A stretch of 64,000 bases of DNA from Microthyrium microscopicum (Eukaryota > Ascomycota > Dothideomycetes > Microthyriales > Microthyriaceae), in contig MU004230.1 of the NCBI GenBank assembly GCA_010405405.1, positions 827,744 to 891,743 on the forward strand, given 5' to 3'. Both the position numbers and the translations under genes were made by a program. Under the pieces are notes generated by a model, which was not told where the DNA came from, made no database searches, and worked only from the letters and a program-made list of their open reading frames with translations. Shown here piece by piece: positions 11,880 to 24,107 of the stretch. How positions within the stretch are numbered: the first letter of the stretch is position 1; each line of letters begins with the position of its first letter.

Positions 11880-14219
11880 ATTCTCGCTCGCAGGCTTATG
11901 ATCTAGAGTCTATCAAAGCTCTATCCTGCACGTCTGGCGTCTTGCAAACAACCCTGACGATCTCATAAATATTTAATATTGCGGTACTGAGCCATTAATA
12001 CACCATTGCAGTTCTCGAAAAAGATCTCGAGGACGCACTCATCTCATCTCCAGCGTTTTTCCTGCTTCCAATCAACGAGCGGCTGAACCGTGACTATTAC
12101 CTCCATTGCATTGTGCCTGGCGTTTCAAGGCTTGGAAAAGCGATCGAAGACGCATCGAGGGAATGACTGCTGGTAACTGCAACAGGCCCACGGAAAACAC
12201 TTTGACAGTATGTCTTGCGATTTTTGGTGTGCCTGTTTCATGGGAATGCGGCATATAACAGCCAGATTAGAGCAATTGGAATCCATTTCAAGATTTTGAC
12301 ACTGGCACCTATATGATTGCAGTGTCACTCCTCATGTTCGATTAACGCACTGGAGTTTTCGATTATACCAACAGTATGTAAAACCATCTTTGAGCTCCGC
12401 TGTCATGATACTCAAACGTACAGTCATGGCAGCATATATAAGTTACCGAAAAGTGCTAGACAAAACCCCGATCCACCTGATGCGATCCTTCATATCGCTC
12501 ACAGCATAGTCCAATCCATCAACCATTGCATTTCGGGTTTCCACAATTGACCTTGTGGGAGAAAGTATGGCTTCTTCCCCACATGTCGGTAGTGGTGACT
12601 GTCTCGGTCCAGCAGCTGCTCACGAACTTAGCAACAAAGGACGCGAATGAGAACGTGATCATATATACCTGTCAATCGGGGGGAAGACTATTCCTTCCAT
12701 AATGGGAAAAATATTGAAAGCCTATGATGCGCCGTACAACTTTTCGCTTGTAAAGGGGATTTCTTTGTGATGTTAAGATGGTTGGTCGAACAGCATGGCA
12801 TTGGGGGCATCGGGGGCAAAGGCATATCTTTATAGCCACGAGCCAGGTAATATAGGCACTTGTTTGGTGGAAAAGTGAAGCGAAAGATAAGGCGAGCTGG
12901 CTCAGGGATTACTCTCATGTATACCTGGTTTCTCGGCCAGAGCGCCAATATCTCTCGTATTCCTGCGGCCTGGGGATGCACAAGCGTGGTCCGCATAGGT
13001 TGTTGAGGGTCTGCGCGATATAGAAGCCATACAATAGTGTTCGTTCTACTTAGTACCTATCATAAAGAGCATAGATCGACCAGCCTCACCAAACTTACAA
13101 CGGTTGACAAAGTTGACCGGTACATAACAGCCAGGGTTAGGATCATCACAAGGCATGAAGTTGGATCATGAAATACTGAAGATGTAAACGAGATGATAGG
13201 CATAGGTGGGTATCTTTTAGGTTCTCGTGCTAGAGTCAAAAGACGCGAGCGACTCGATGGTGCCTGCCATATCACCTTTGAGCGAAAGATGGGTAAGTTT
13301 GCAGCGTTTTCAATCGTCTCTTACACTGAACGTACTTAGTAGCAAGGGATGAACTCAACGAGATACAGATGCTGCACTCGATAAGAGCACGAATCTCATT
13401 CGATGAGTATGCAGGCTTCATATATCGCCCTAGAAATGCAACTTAAGATTCCCTCACCATACTCGTCGTGTTCCAATGCTTCAATGCGGGGAGCGAATAA
13501 ATGCCAGCCGTTCGGTGTGCTCCCTGTAGGAGAACGTGGTCTTTTCTCCTGATTCACAGGAGCAGCTCACTATTTGAGTGAACGATACTCAAGACAAATA
13601 ATAACCTCCAGTTCTATGAGAGAAAATAGGCGTACATATCAAAGCTCCTCAACCAAGAACGATTCGTGCTCACAGAAGTGCGTGGCCGGCAGGTTTGATC
13701 ATACGACACGATCATCATGAGAAGGTTGTTTTCATCTAGGATCAATGGGCCCTGATATGCACATAAAGACTCGGACTTTCGGCTTGATTCCCTTGTTGAG
13801 CATGATGAGAAAGTCTACTCTACTTGATAGGTCGCTTCACTTGAGAAGGTAGAGTAGGCAGGGAGACTGTACTGGAGTCGCCATGCTCGCGGATCCTGCT
13901 TTTGGATTACCAAGCCATGCGACAGGCACTAAGTCACCAGTCCATTCATCAAGCTGATTCCGTGATATTCCATTTCCAGGGGGGCAGGGCGAAGTGTTGG
14001 TGGTAGTTAGTGTTTGGAGGTTGTTCAGTGGTTGTCAATATGAGCTAGCTTCATGAGGCTAGCCCAGTCTGGTGCCACATCGGAGCGGATTATCATCCCC
14101 CCGCCCACTCTGCTTCCACTTTGCAACCACCAGAAATTATCACCAGCTCGAAACTTTCCCTCAAGTCAACAATTCCATATCCCTCCCACCCGCCGGCCTT
14201 CGATAAACCGTTCGAAAAA
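11880..14219. other. Long gap without a convincing gene
   Basis: 2.3 kb between the GDP-mannose pyrophosphorylase stop and the eL8 start. All open frames are short and not protein-like on both strands. The last few hundred bases must hold the ribosomal protein gene promoter. No tRNA-like B box or transposon end was recognised. Confidence 0.5.
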
Positions 14220-15438
14220 ATGGTAAGCCTTCTCCGATGATGGCTTAGTCGACGACATCCTTCATCTTCATGCTCGGTCAATTGGTGTCTACCACCAATC
14301 TACACTACAATGCCTCAATGCGTCTGATCCATGAAAGTGGTGTGCGCGAGGTAGCTTTGAGCAATGGCTTGAGTTGTAGTCTGTCACCATGCAGACTGCA
14401 CTCTTTATAGAGTTGAAGTGGAGATGAGCGTTCGACGATGCTCCTGTTCCCCCTTCTCTCAATGATAGCCGTTTTGGAATTGGTTAGTAACTTGGTGTTA
14501 TTATAGGCACCAAAGGGACGAAAGCCCGCTGCGGCGCCCTTCTCATCGGGCAAGTCTTCTTCTAAGAAGGCACCCAAGGTCTGTTATGATACTCCTGTCC
14601 TATCGCATCCTTCGTTGACAATATGCAGAATCCTCTCATCGAGAAGCGTCCTCGTAACTTCGGTATCGGCCAGGACATTCAACCAAAGCGCAACCTCTCC
14701 CGTATGGTGAGATGGCCCGCTTATGTCCGTCTTCAACGCCAGCGCAAGATTCTGCACATGTCAGTACTTTCTCGTTCCTCTTTTGTGCGCCCCTAACACG
14801 AATATGCAGGCGTCTCAAGGTTCCACCAGCACTCTCACAATTCCAACACGTCCTCGATCGCAACCAGGCTACTCAAACATTCAAGCTCTTGAACAAGTAC
14901 CGCCCAGAGACCAAGGCCGAGAAGAAGGAGCGTCTCACCAAAGAGGCTACCGCTATCGCTGAGGGCAAGAAGCGTGAGGATGTTTCCAAGAAGCCATACA
15001 CAGTCAAGTACGGCTTGAACCACGTCGTTGCACTCATCGAGGTATGAAACTTGTCAACGATTCTATGCTGTCTCTAATCTTTTGTGTCAGGCCAAGAAAG
15101 CAAACCTTGTTCTCATCGCCAACGATGTCGACCCTATCGAGCTTGTCGTCTTCATTCCAGCTCTCTGCCGCAAGATGGGTGTGCCATACGCCGTTGTCAA
15201 GGGCAAGGCTCGTCTCGGCACGGTTGTACACAAGAAGACTGCTGCCATTGTCGCTCTCACTGAGGTCAAGGCCGAGGACAAGTCGGAGCTTTCCAAGCTC
15301 GTCAGCGCAGTGAAGGAGGGCTATATCGAGAAGCACGAGAATGCTCGACGACAATGGGGTGGTGGAATCATGGGTGCCAAGGCTAATGCTCGTACCGAAA
15401 AGAAGCGAAAGGCGCTTGAGTCTGCTATCAAGATCTGA
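14220..15438 (+). CDS. RPL8: 60S ribosomal protein eL8 (L8, mammalian L7a)
   Basis: Structural protein of the large cytosolic ribosomal subunit. Exons are 14220-14222, 14507-14578, 14629-14759, 14810-15041 and 15091-15438, giving 261 residues. The first coding exon is just the ATG, followed by a 284-bp intron, much longer than the others (49-50 bp). Landmarks are [43 protein letters not shown] and the L7Ae/L30e-type core [20 protein letters not shown] with [16 protein letters not shown]. The C-terminus is basic ([12 protein letters not shown]). A long first intron is common in fungal ribosomal protein genes and may influence expression. Confidence 0.97.
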
Positions 15439-15774
15439 TAGCATCATCATCAAAACCGGCGCTCGGCGAATGCTTTGACATCGCTCGTCTCAGATACCAT
15501 TATACCAATGAACGAGTCAAAATTAACAATGTGAACTGTCCATGGTGTCATGAATTTCAACTTTACTTGATTCATTTGAAATCAACTAGCATAAAATTGC
15601 CACTAGTCCAACGTTTAAAATTCGAGGTGCCTGCCCCTCCACCCCTGCCAGCGAAGCTCAGTAGGAGCAAACCTATTCCAACTCCCCCACCACGAGCTCA
15701 TTCTGTCCAGGTTCAAATTGTAAACAATCAAGCTTCTTACCAGAGTTCAACAACTCTAGGTTCACTAATTGATC
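15439..15774. other. Short gap: eL8 3' end and promoter of the next gene
   Basis: 336 bp between two plus-strand genes. No additional coding signal seen. Confidence 0.5.
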
Positions 15775-17226
15775 ATGTCAAAACCTCCGTTGACCATACT
15801 TACGGATGACGACGTTCGAACGTTATTGCATTCATTGACAAGAGAGGATATCATCAAATTGCACCAATCTCTGGCCAACTCGCTCCACTATTACTCATCT
15901 GGCGACACTGACGAGAACAACAATAATTGTTCGGCGAGCTTTCAACCTGGAAGGGTGACAATGAACCGAAAAGACAAATCTAGCACTCTGTTCATGCCTG
16001 GCTCAAGTAGTGATGGTATGGGCTTCAAGGTTGTAACACTGGCTGAATCAAAGAGAGATTCCCCTGGCCTACCGGTAGACGAAGAATCAACCAGGTCTTC
16101 CATCTCGTCCATGTCAATATCCCACTCAAATTCGACATCTTCACAGACTGCGTCTGACATTCCGTCATATCCGGCTTCAGCCCCAGACTCAACTCTGAGT
16201 GGATCCACAGCAGTATCAAACGTTACCACATCACCAGCTGGGTCTCTCACACTCTTGGATAGACAAGGTTCACCACGCGCCTTCATAAACGCCTCTGAAA
16301 TCACTGCTTTCCGGACTGCTCTGGCCTCCACGCTGCTCTTCGCCAAGCGCCAAAATGTGCACGACGTGGTCATTTTTGGCGCTGGCAAACAGGCATATTG
16401 GCATGCTCGCCTGGCCTTGCTCCTACGTGGACCGGATATCCATCATCTCAATATCATCAACCGTTCTTTTGAATCCGGCGTTGAACTGTTTAAGAAGCTC
16501 TTCAAAACCGAATATCCGGTACCTGTATCACATCCCAAGACGGAAATGGTTACGCCCGCTCACACAGAGTATGCACGTCATTTGAAGAGTCTCCTACGAA
16601 GTGCGAGTGTAATTTTTTGTACTACGCCCAGCACAACTCCCCTGTTTCCTCACGATATTTTGACCAGCACTGAGGGTCGCCGCAAAGGACGGTACATCGC
16701 AGCTATCGGCTCGTTCAAACCGCATATGGTGGAGTTACACCCGGACATTATCAAACAGGCAGTGGCGCCACATCATGGTCATCACTTCCATAAACACGCC
16801 AAGCAAGGTGGAGCAGTTGTTGTAGACAGCGTTGAGGCGTGTCTGCGCGAGGCAGGTGAATTAGTTCAGGCTGGCTTGGGTGGAAGGGAGGTTGTCGAAT
16901 TGGGCGAATTGATCATGCTGAAGCGTGATGCTTTGCAGCGTAAGGCGGAGAGACAAAGTGGCAGTGAAAGTAGCTCGCTTAGTGAGGGAGTTCAATTCGG
17001 CCGTGGGGACAAGAAGAAGGGTGATGCTGACGACGATGGAGGATTGGTTGATTGGTTGCAGAGAGGCAATGTTATCTACAAGAGCGTGGGTATGGCCTTG
17101 ATGGTAAGTCTAATCTCTCTCGGGTTTGATATTCGCTAAATTGGTGCATAGGACTGTGTTGTTGGGAATGACTTGGTCAGATTGGCTGATGCGAAGGGCA
17201 TTGGTATCAAGATTGACAACTTTTGA
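15775..17226 (+). CDS. Ornithine cyclodeaminase / mu-crystallin family protein
   Basis: Exons 15775-17103 and 17152-17226 encode 467 residues. The family comprises NAD(P)-dependent enzymes such as ornithine cyclodeaminase and ketimine reductases; the substrate here is unknown. The N-terminus (LTILTDDDVRTLLHSL) is typical. The dinucleotide-binding segment VVIFGAGKQAYWHARLAL lies near residue 200, after SEITAFRTALASTLLF. The C-terminus after splicing reads GMALMDCVVGNDLVRLADAKGIG, also typical. It is longer than bacterial relatives (about 330) because of a Ser/Thr-rich insertion at roughly 95-160 and another low-complexity stretch near 400. Start is the ATG at 15775; a TTG in frame 6 bp upstream is not credible. 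Confidence 0.88.
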
Positions 17227-17547
17227 AAACTGATATATGGGAATCATCACGGAGTGAGTAAGAGACAACAGCCTTGATATTTAATTTCTAAACGCTGCAC
17301 TGAATATCGGATGGTCAAAAATATTGAAGCATAGAGGTTTCATTAATGCTCGCTAAATCGAGCAAATATTATTAAAGGTACGCTTTTCTGCTCAACAGCA
17401 AATATGCTGTGTTATCTAGCAACAATCTATTCTAGCAATACCAGCCATTGAATGAATAGCTGGAACTTTCATGTCCACGACAACCACAACCAGCAAGACA
17501 GACGCTGCGCAGCGCTTGTTTCGCCACTGACGGCAATACAAGACCGC
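17227..17547. other. Gap between convergent genes
   Basis: 321 bp separating two convergent genes, containing their 3' ends. Nothing else seen. Confidence 0.5.
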
Positions 17548-18408
17548 TTAGTTTGGGAGAGTTGAGGTGCTGTAGACCTTGTAAGAGACTGTGTCAATCA
17601 AACCAGCGGTGGTAAGACTGTTGGAGACTGCGAATGTAACCTTCTTCACGCCGTTGAAGCCCGAGCCGAGGGTGGCCGGTACCATCTGTTGTTTAACGCC
17701 GTCTTGGGTGAAAGAAAATGTCTGGGTTGCGCTAGGCTTGCCATTAGGCTGGGACTTGTCAGTATAAGTTCATCCTATTAATCATCAAGATGCTTGAACG
17801 CTTGGTCATTTGCTGAGATACCATTCAACAGCGTTTCGCCATATTGGTATCGAGGCAAATAATGACATTGATCGGGAGGGCACAGCAGCGATGATAATGA
17901 ATACGGGTTTACTCACGTCAGTGTATGCGCTAGCTGTGATAGTGCAAGACAAAGGTAGGCCGAGGAGGCTTGTTTGGGTGGCTGAGGAGCAAGCATAATA
18001 GAATGAGTAGAGGTCAAAGTGGTCGATAGTGCTGTCAGGATAGACGGTGGTCATGGCTGCAGTGCCTTCGAGAACAGTCGCAGTGTCAAGAGCAGAGAAT
18101 GCGGCCATATTGTTCTGGGTGTTTGGAATAACTCCTGTGACGATCAATTGCTCACCCTGTGTTTGAACAAGGGACATTCCATTCCAAAAGATATCTAGGT
18201 AGAGATCTATGGGACCAACGGCAAGAGCAGGAACTCCGGCATCGTTGTCGAACTGCTCGCAGGATTAGCAAGCTACAATATCACTGGGTGGAACACAACG
18301 TACCCTTGCAGTCTGTGGAATCTCATTGAAAGAGGAAGCTGGGGAAGATGAAGGAGCAGCGGCCGCGGCAGCTAGAAGACTGGCGATGGCGAGGATGGAT
18401 TTATACAT
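17548..18408 (-). CDS. Secreted protein of unknown function
   Basis: Three exons, in coding order 18408-18304, 18252-17917 and 17754-17548, give about 215 residues. The N-terminus MYKSILAIASLLAAAAAA is a clear signal peptide. The mature protein has few cysteines and is rich in small and aromatic residues (GPIDLYLDIFWNGMSL, FDLYSFYYACSSATQTS). It ends in a beta-rich block (GSGFNGVKKVTFAVSN...VSYKVYSTSTLPN) resembling the C-terminal part of many small secreted ascomycete proteins. The intron 1 acceptor could also lie 3 bp upstream, adding a Gln. Another in-frame ATG lies 15 bp before the chosen one. The second intron is 162 bp. I do not recognise a named family. Confidence 0.75.
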
Positions 18409-21045
18409 GATGACAGTGGGCATGATATTGGATTGACTGGAGAACGAAAGCAGTAAGAGCTCGTATAAGGAAGTGTTTGATTTGGGATTGTGTCTGGTTG
18501 AACTTCCATGGGCCAGACTCAGAATTTATAGACATCGTGAATATCTCAAACTTGTCTGAAGTTTCCCCGATCATCGAAGATCATTACCTCTCTTGCAACG
18601 AGTGTTCACCGTGCTTCTAGCACGGGCGAAATGAAGATATCCATCTATGAACTATGACGACAAGCACATGCAATCCGCGAGACGGCTGAAGACTTGAGCA
18701 AGGTGAAACCATATACCAAATGTCATGGTGACACCGCATCGACTCTGTTCCGTAAGCCGTCGCTAGATGCGTTGTCTTTGAAGTTGGCGTCCATCGTGAA
18801 GAAGAAATCGCAATGGTTGGCTTTGTGGTTGACGCGTGGGTACTTCCAACGCCACTAGATGCCATCGTGCGTTGGTATTTGCAGATCATTTGAAAAGAGG
18901 GCTCTGATGGGACCTTTGTAAGAATCAGGGGGTTGAGTGGCCGACAAAAACACCATTTTTTCTTTATTTTTCTTGATTGATGCTAGCCACGCTGCCCCAA
19001 ATAGACCGAGATAGTTGATGCCTATTGTGAAGGTACCTTCATGTGTCTCTGGCTTTTTCTTTTTCTTTGTGACAGAGAAAGAAAATGGTAATATTCCAAT
19101 CCGATCAGAATGGGCCGAATGGTGCCGACGTTGGAGAGACTAGAGTAGCTTGGCCAGCAGTTCCAACTCCGACAGTACAACAAAGGTTTTGAACGCCATG
19201 GCCGCAGATGGGATTCAGAGAATTGCACCTTGTGAAGTTGGCGCTATTGAGTGCGATTGTACAGTAAGAGGTAGCATTTACCGGAAGAACAGACATTCCA
19301 GCGTAAAAGGTACAGCAGTGGCTGGTGGCTCAGGTTTGTATCTGTCCCTTTTAGCACTCCCTACCCTGGCCATGCCTAATGTGGTGTCGCCATGGCGCGA
19401 GCTGAGGGAGAACTCTGCCAGACAGCGATGGACTCGGAAATTCGATATTTCTCGCTTGGAAATATGAAGTGTAGATCTCTGTCTTGGCTTCCTGATCTGC
19501 GTTACCGGCACCAAGATGGCGGCTATATCTGGAGCTTCTCAGGATGCACATTGCAAAACCAACCTGGTCAAGGCAAATGATTTGCCAACAATATTCGTGG
19601 AGCCTAAACTCTTGCAGAAAACACCTACCGCTTCATGCACCTAAAAACTGCTCGACCAAGGTGGACCTGAAATATATTCCATCAAGTCCATCCTCCTAAT
19701 ACATCGGAGAAACGGCATGCAAGTTTTACTATCGTGACTTCCAACCTCAAGGCTCAAAGGCCCACCAGTTACATCATTGAACCGTAGTGCTCAACCTTAG
19801 TGCTCAACCTTACATGCACGATCCATTTTGTCTCATCGATTCCATTGATCATGAGCATTGATCTTACTACTGCTAATCACTGGAAATAGTTGGTGCGCTC
19901 CCGTTACCGACGACTGGTCCAATCGGCGTTGTAAAAGAACATGGACTAGATAGGTACTTATAAACCTATGAGATAATGAAATAACGTCAGTGCAGCCAAC
20001 TATATACCTAGGTAGATAGTGCATAGTCATAGTTTGCGGAAAATTGGGACATCGCGACAGAAGTACACAGGTAGTTGAATGAAACTCTCTGCAGTGTAGT
20101 CGAAGATCTCCATAATCGCCAGGGGACCTGATGTACTTGGAAGGAGATGTAGAAAATCATTGAGCCCCTAGCTGCTCAGTGCTGATCATGGCAAGGCCTA
20201 TGGGACGCTGCGGAATAGCTTCCGAGCGGTAAGGCCAATTGCGATTTGCGATGCTCACTGGGTATCTACCTAGGTAGGTTACAGGTACCTAGGACATTGA
20301 GAACCATCCAGCTGGAAGGTTCACAAACGACGTCGCTATGACACTTGTGCTACGGTGAAGATATCCAAGAATCAAGACCTGCCTGTTTCTCTATACTCCA
20401 TACGCTACCTGCGGTTGTTGAGTTCTACCTTACGTTCAAAAACACATCATGTTAGATAAGCAATGTACTTGTTAAACGAGTACTCGATCGGTGTGCGAGG
20501 CCAAAGTATTTGCCTGGGTTGGTTGTCAAGCCAAGCCAGTATTTCAGGTTACTGGCTGAACATGGACAAAGAAAATATGCAGTCTCTTCAATAGTCCCGC
20601 TTTCGCTATTCAGGCCGCTCTCAGTATCAATTGTAATCTATACTGTCAAGTCCTTCCCACTATACCTGTCAATACTGCTACGTTATATAAGCTACTGCAG
20701 GTAGTACCACCTATACCGCGGATGTCCAGCAGCCAGCCCATGATCAAAAGGAGTCCTATAACTAAGAAAACCTGGCAGAAAACGGAAATGCCAGTGCATG
20801 ACCAACTATTCTCGCTGCCAGACCTCGAGGGTCAGGACATGGCCATCAAAGCTTATCGGTATCAGAACATCAGCAGGACATGATCGCTCGCGCAAAAGAT
20901 ATCAACTACGACTTCCTGTCACTCACTTTGCTCATAATCAAGTAGTTTGGTTCTGAAAGAACTGCGGGCGCGTGTTAGCTATCCATAATTGGAAGGCGCG
21001 ATCGAGTGCATAATGCCCATGAACATGAATACGGCTTTGAGGTAT
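18409..21045. other. Long gap without a convincing gene
   Basis: 2.6 kb. It contains the promoter of the secreted protein, several short frames on both strands, and clustered CCTAGGTA-type palindromes near 20004-20016 and 20266-20293. A minus-strand frame at 19105-19296 is cysteine-containing but lacks a signal peptide or clear splice partners. No transposon termini were recognised. Confidence 0.5.
20266..20293. repeat. Clustered CCTAGG / GGTACC palindromes
   Basis: Two overlapping palindromic motifs, TACCTAGGTA and AGGTACCT, within 28 bp. Related copies occur at 351-362, 20004-20016, 33767-33796 and 49614-49624. All lie outside coding exons. Confidence 0.6.
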
Positions 21046-22023
21046 CTACAATGGAGAAGGAGGCTTGTATGCATCCAGACTCTTGGAAGCGACTTCAGTC
21101 CAACCGTCCTTAGCAGCACCACCATTGAACCAAGCTGCTTCAGACTCGTTTCCTCGAAGCACGTAGTTCACCCAATGAGCTCCAGCCACGCCATAAACTC
21201 CACCATTGAGATCATTGAAAGTGCCGCCGTGACCAGCAGGGGGCCAGTTGCCTTTCCATGCTGGAGTGCCAGCTGCAATCGCAGCATAATCGCGGTTTCC
21301 CTGCGTTGATGTTAGATCAGATCCAATTACGTACATCTCCACTTACACCAGAGTAAGCCATGTCTTTTGGCCCGCCCAAGAAATAGAAATGTGGCTTGTT
21401 GGTCTTCGTTCCCTTTGCACCCATACCGCCACTGTTAAAGATACCCATTACAGTAACTCGTGGATCAGAAGTGATTCCTTGTGCCTCTCCTCCTCCACAG
21501 CTTTGACCAGCTGCTGCAATTCTAGAAGTATCCAAATGCGCCCATTTTCCCTTTCCAGCGTTCTTCTCTGCCCAATCGATCGCGGTGGTCAAGAATTTGG
21601 AAGAACTTCTGCCATATGCACCGTAGCTTTGGTAGGTCGAACCCTTTGAAGGATCTTCTGGGCCACCGTTGGCGATTACTACCACACCTTGGGAGGCAAT
21701 TTGGAGGAGGAAAGGGGCCATAATGGTTCCAACCTTCAGACATCCTCCGTTACCCCAGACCATGAGTGGCATCTTGGATCCAGCTGGAATGTTTTTGGGT
21801 TGGTACAAAGTATGCTCAGGAAGCTCAGGGTCGGCAAAATAGTGCTGTATAGCATTAGCATTTATGCAAGATATCTACAGGTAGGTTTTCTAACAGGAGG
21901 AGAGAACTTTCCAGTCCCTGGTGACGCGAGTGTTTCTGGTGTGTTCACTTTTCCACCCGGCTGCTGGGCACTTGCGCCGGCTGCCATGAGGACAACTGCC
22001 TCTAGTAGAAAGGAGCTCTTCAT
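21046..22023 (-). CDS. Secreted alpha/beta hydrolase
   Basis: Exons in coding order are 22023-21895, 21844-21347 and 21300-21046, giving 293 residues. The signal peptide is MKSSFLLEAVVLMAAGASA. The fold carries an oxyanion-region strand (MPLMVWGNGGC), the nucleophile elbow GQSCGGG with Ser near 158, and a late PAGHGGTF with His near 233 as the likely catalytic histidine. The acid could lie in the GGPKDMAYSG segment just before intron 2. Substrate is unknown; extracellular esterases with this architecture act on polyesters, lipids or acylated plant polymers. The two introns are 50 and 46 bp with canonical ends. Start chosen at the Met that opens the signal peptide, although the frame is open further upstream. 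Confidence 0.87.
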
Positions 22024-24107
22024 TTTCAATATCGTGAGCCAAAAAGGGACGCTCTCCCAGTTCAAATATGGTCCTTTGTATTCGACACTTGAATCCAGGA
22101 AGCGAATGTTGAATGCGAAGATCAAGCTGAGCTCAAATTAAATCTTCTTGAAATACTCCAAGATTAACATTTCAATTGATTAAGTGCCTAGCATCATAAT
22201 TCAACTCCTGTCAAGAACTCTGTCAACTAACCAATTATGTCCAGTCAGATTCGGAACTGCCGATTACGTGGTGGGACACTGACCACCAATACTCTAACGA
22301 CATATAACACGTTCTTAAGGAGTTGGTAGATAACTTAGAGAGGGAGGGCATTTAGGGTATTGAATCTTATTCTGATGAACTCGTAATGGTTATCATACGA
22401 TTGAAAGTTTGTTGAAGAACTTCGAGTCGAAACGTATCTTTATTTGTATCTAGTTTCTGCTCGTCTGCCAACCAGTCGGTAGCTAGCTTTTAAGGTACTA
22501 AACTAAAAGTTAATAAGATATTCCCATTACACCACGTAATTTATTGCTCTGTGATCTGATTAATTGACTCATAACCATCTTTGGCCGAGGACAAGGTTGT
22601 CATGTGCATTCACTCAATTGTTGTGAGACTTATAGTTAAAAGAAGGGATGGGCACCGTCTGATTTTGATAAAAGAATACCATCGAACTTGTCTATCAACC
22701 TGGCCCAAGTTAGAAATCGAGTTAATGAAGATATATTTGTTATACAGCTAGGGATTGTTGTAGTGCCTATTTTCCTGCATTCTTTACGAGCTTTCTTCGA
22801 AAACTTTGACCTTTCTTGGATACAAGACCTGCTTTTTGCAGCTCGTCACTGAAACATTATTTCAGTATGCGAGCAGATAACATCTCGTTTTGAAGATATG
22901 GCTTTTGTCGTCATTTCTATAACCATGTTAGAGCCTATTTATGAGACGCTAGAGTAGCCTTCAAGCTTTACTGCGAATTTTGGGGCACGCGTGGTGTATA
23001 TATATAAAAAGTTCGGAAATACTATTAACTAATTTGAGCAGCACTTGGCCCAGCGGTTTACGCTGGGCTTCCCCCTCCCCTGTATTATATTTCATACCAA
23101 TCCCCCGGGTTCATAGATGGGGCACCGATCTCGTGGATCATGGGAAAAAGACGGGCGAGTCTTTTATTCAGTCTTCATTCAAGTCACCAATTTCTCCAAC
23201 CTTCTCTCCCCCTCCTTCGGGATGGGGAGGATGTAGTGGAGAGGTTGGTGAGTTGAATGAAGGTTGATTTTTTGGTAATTTTTGTTGTTGTTTACAAAGT
23301 TCTTTTGATAGTTGCGCGGGTCAAATCTGGCTGGGGCCATTTTTATTTTGCATCATAATATCTAGTTTTGATAGTGTTGACATTCATATATACATCTACA
23401 CGTTCAATATCTTTTTTTCAAACCTCGATATAACTTGTTTGAGGCATCGTGTGTCTTTCAATTTGATCAGAAACGATTTCTTCATATTGATGCTTTGCCT
23501 GGTTTTGACCAATAACCATGTTGTATGACGTAGGCCCCAAAATTTGCCTAGATCTGAGAATAACAACTTTTAATTTTAGACTGCTGCATGAGACTACATA
23601 AACGCTGCCTGTTACTAAGAAAAGAATTCTCGAAGGTTACAATCGGAACTTCGGAAGGCGATGTTTACTGTGAATATCTTTTGCAGCACAATCTATTGCT
23701 TAATGATAAAATGCCATTTATGTTCGAGAATAACGCCTACAATCTCATTTCGAAGGGTTGCAGTCATAATCTACCTCATAAAACTACTAATCTACGATTA
23801 CTCAATCCTGTTCAGCCTCGTGGTCAGCCTTATTGAAACCAAATGCAGTTGGAAGCAACCATGTGCTAGTCAAGAAGCGGGAAGGCGCCTGCTTCCATGC
23901 ACGTTTTGATAGGGTGACGCTACTTCACGTCAACCAGGCTGATCCGCCACCACCACTCTTTTACAACATCTACCACCACTTTCTAAATACTTCTTCACCT
24001 ATACTATATCTGCTTTCCTATGCGATACTTCAGACCCAGATATTCAGACCATCGGAGAGCAATCTGCAATCTCCTGAGACGTCAAATGTGTTATACCAAT
24101 ACGCCTC
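22024..24107. other. Long AT-rich gap without a convincing gene
   Basis: 2.1 kb between divergent genes. The central part (about 22200-23600) is AT-rich and lacks protein-like frames. A 185-codon plus-strand frame at 23833-24390 overlaps the next gene in another frame and has no domain pattern. Confidence 0.5.

Noticed and set aside
14223-14506. Possible C/D-box snoRNA in the long first intron of RPL8
   Set aside because: A GATGATGG and a CTGA occur about 90 nt apart, but the C box deviates from RUGAUGA and no flanking stem pairs.
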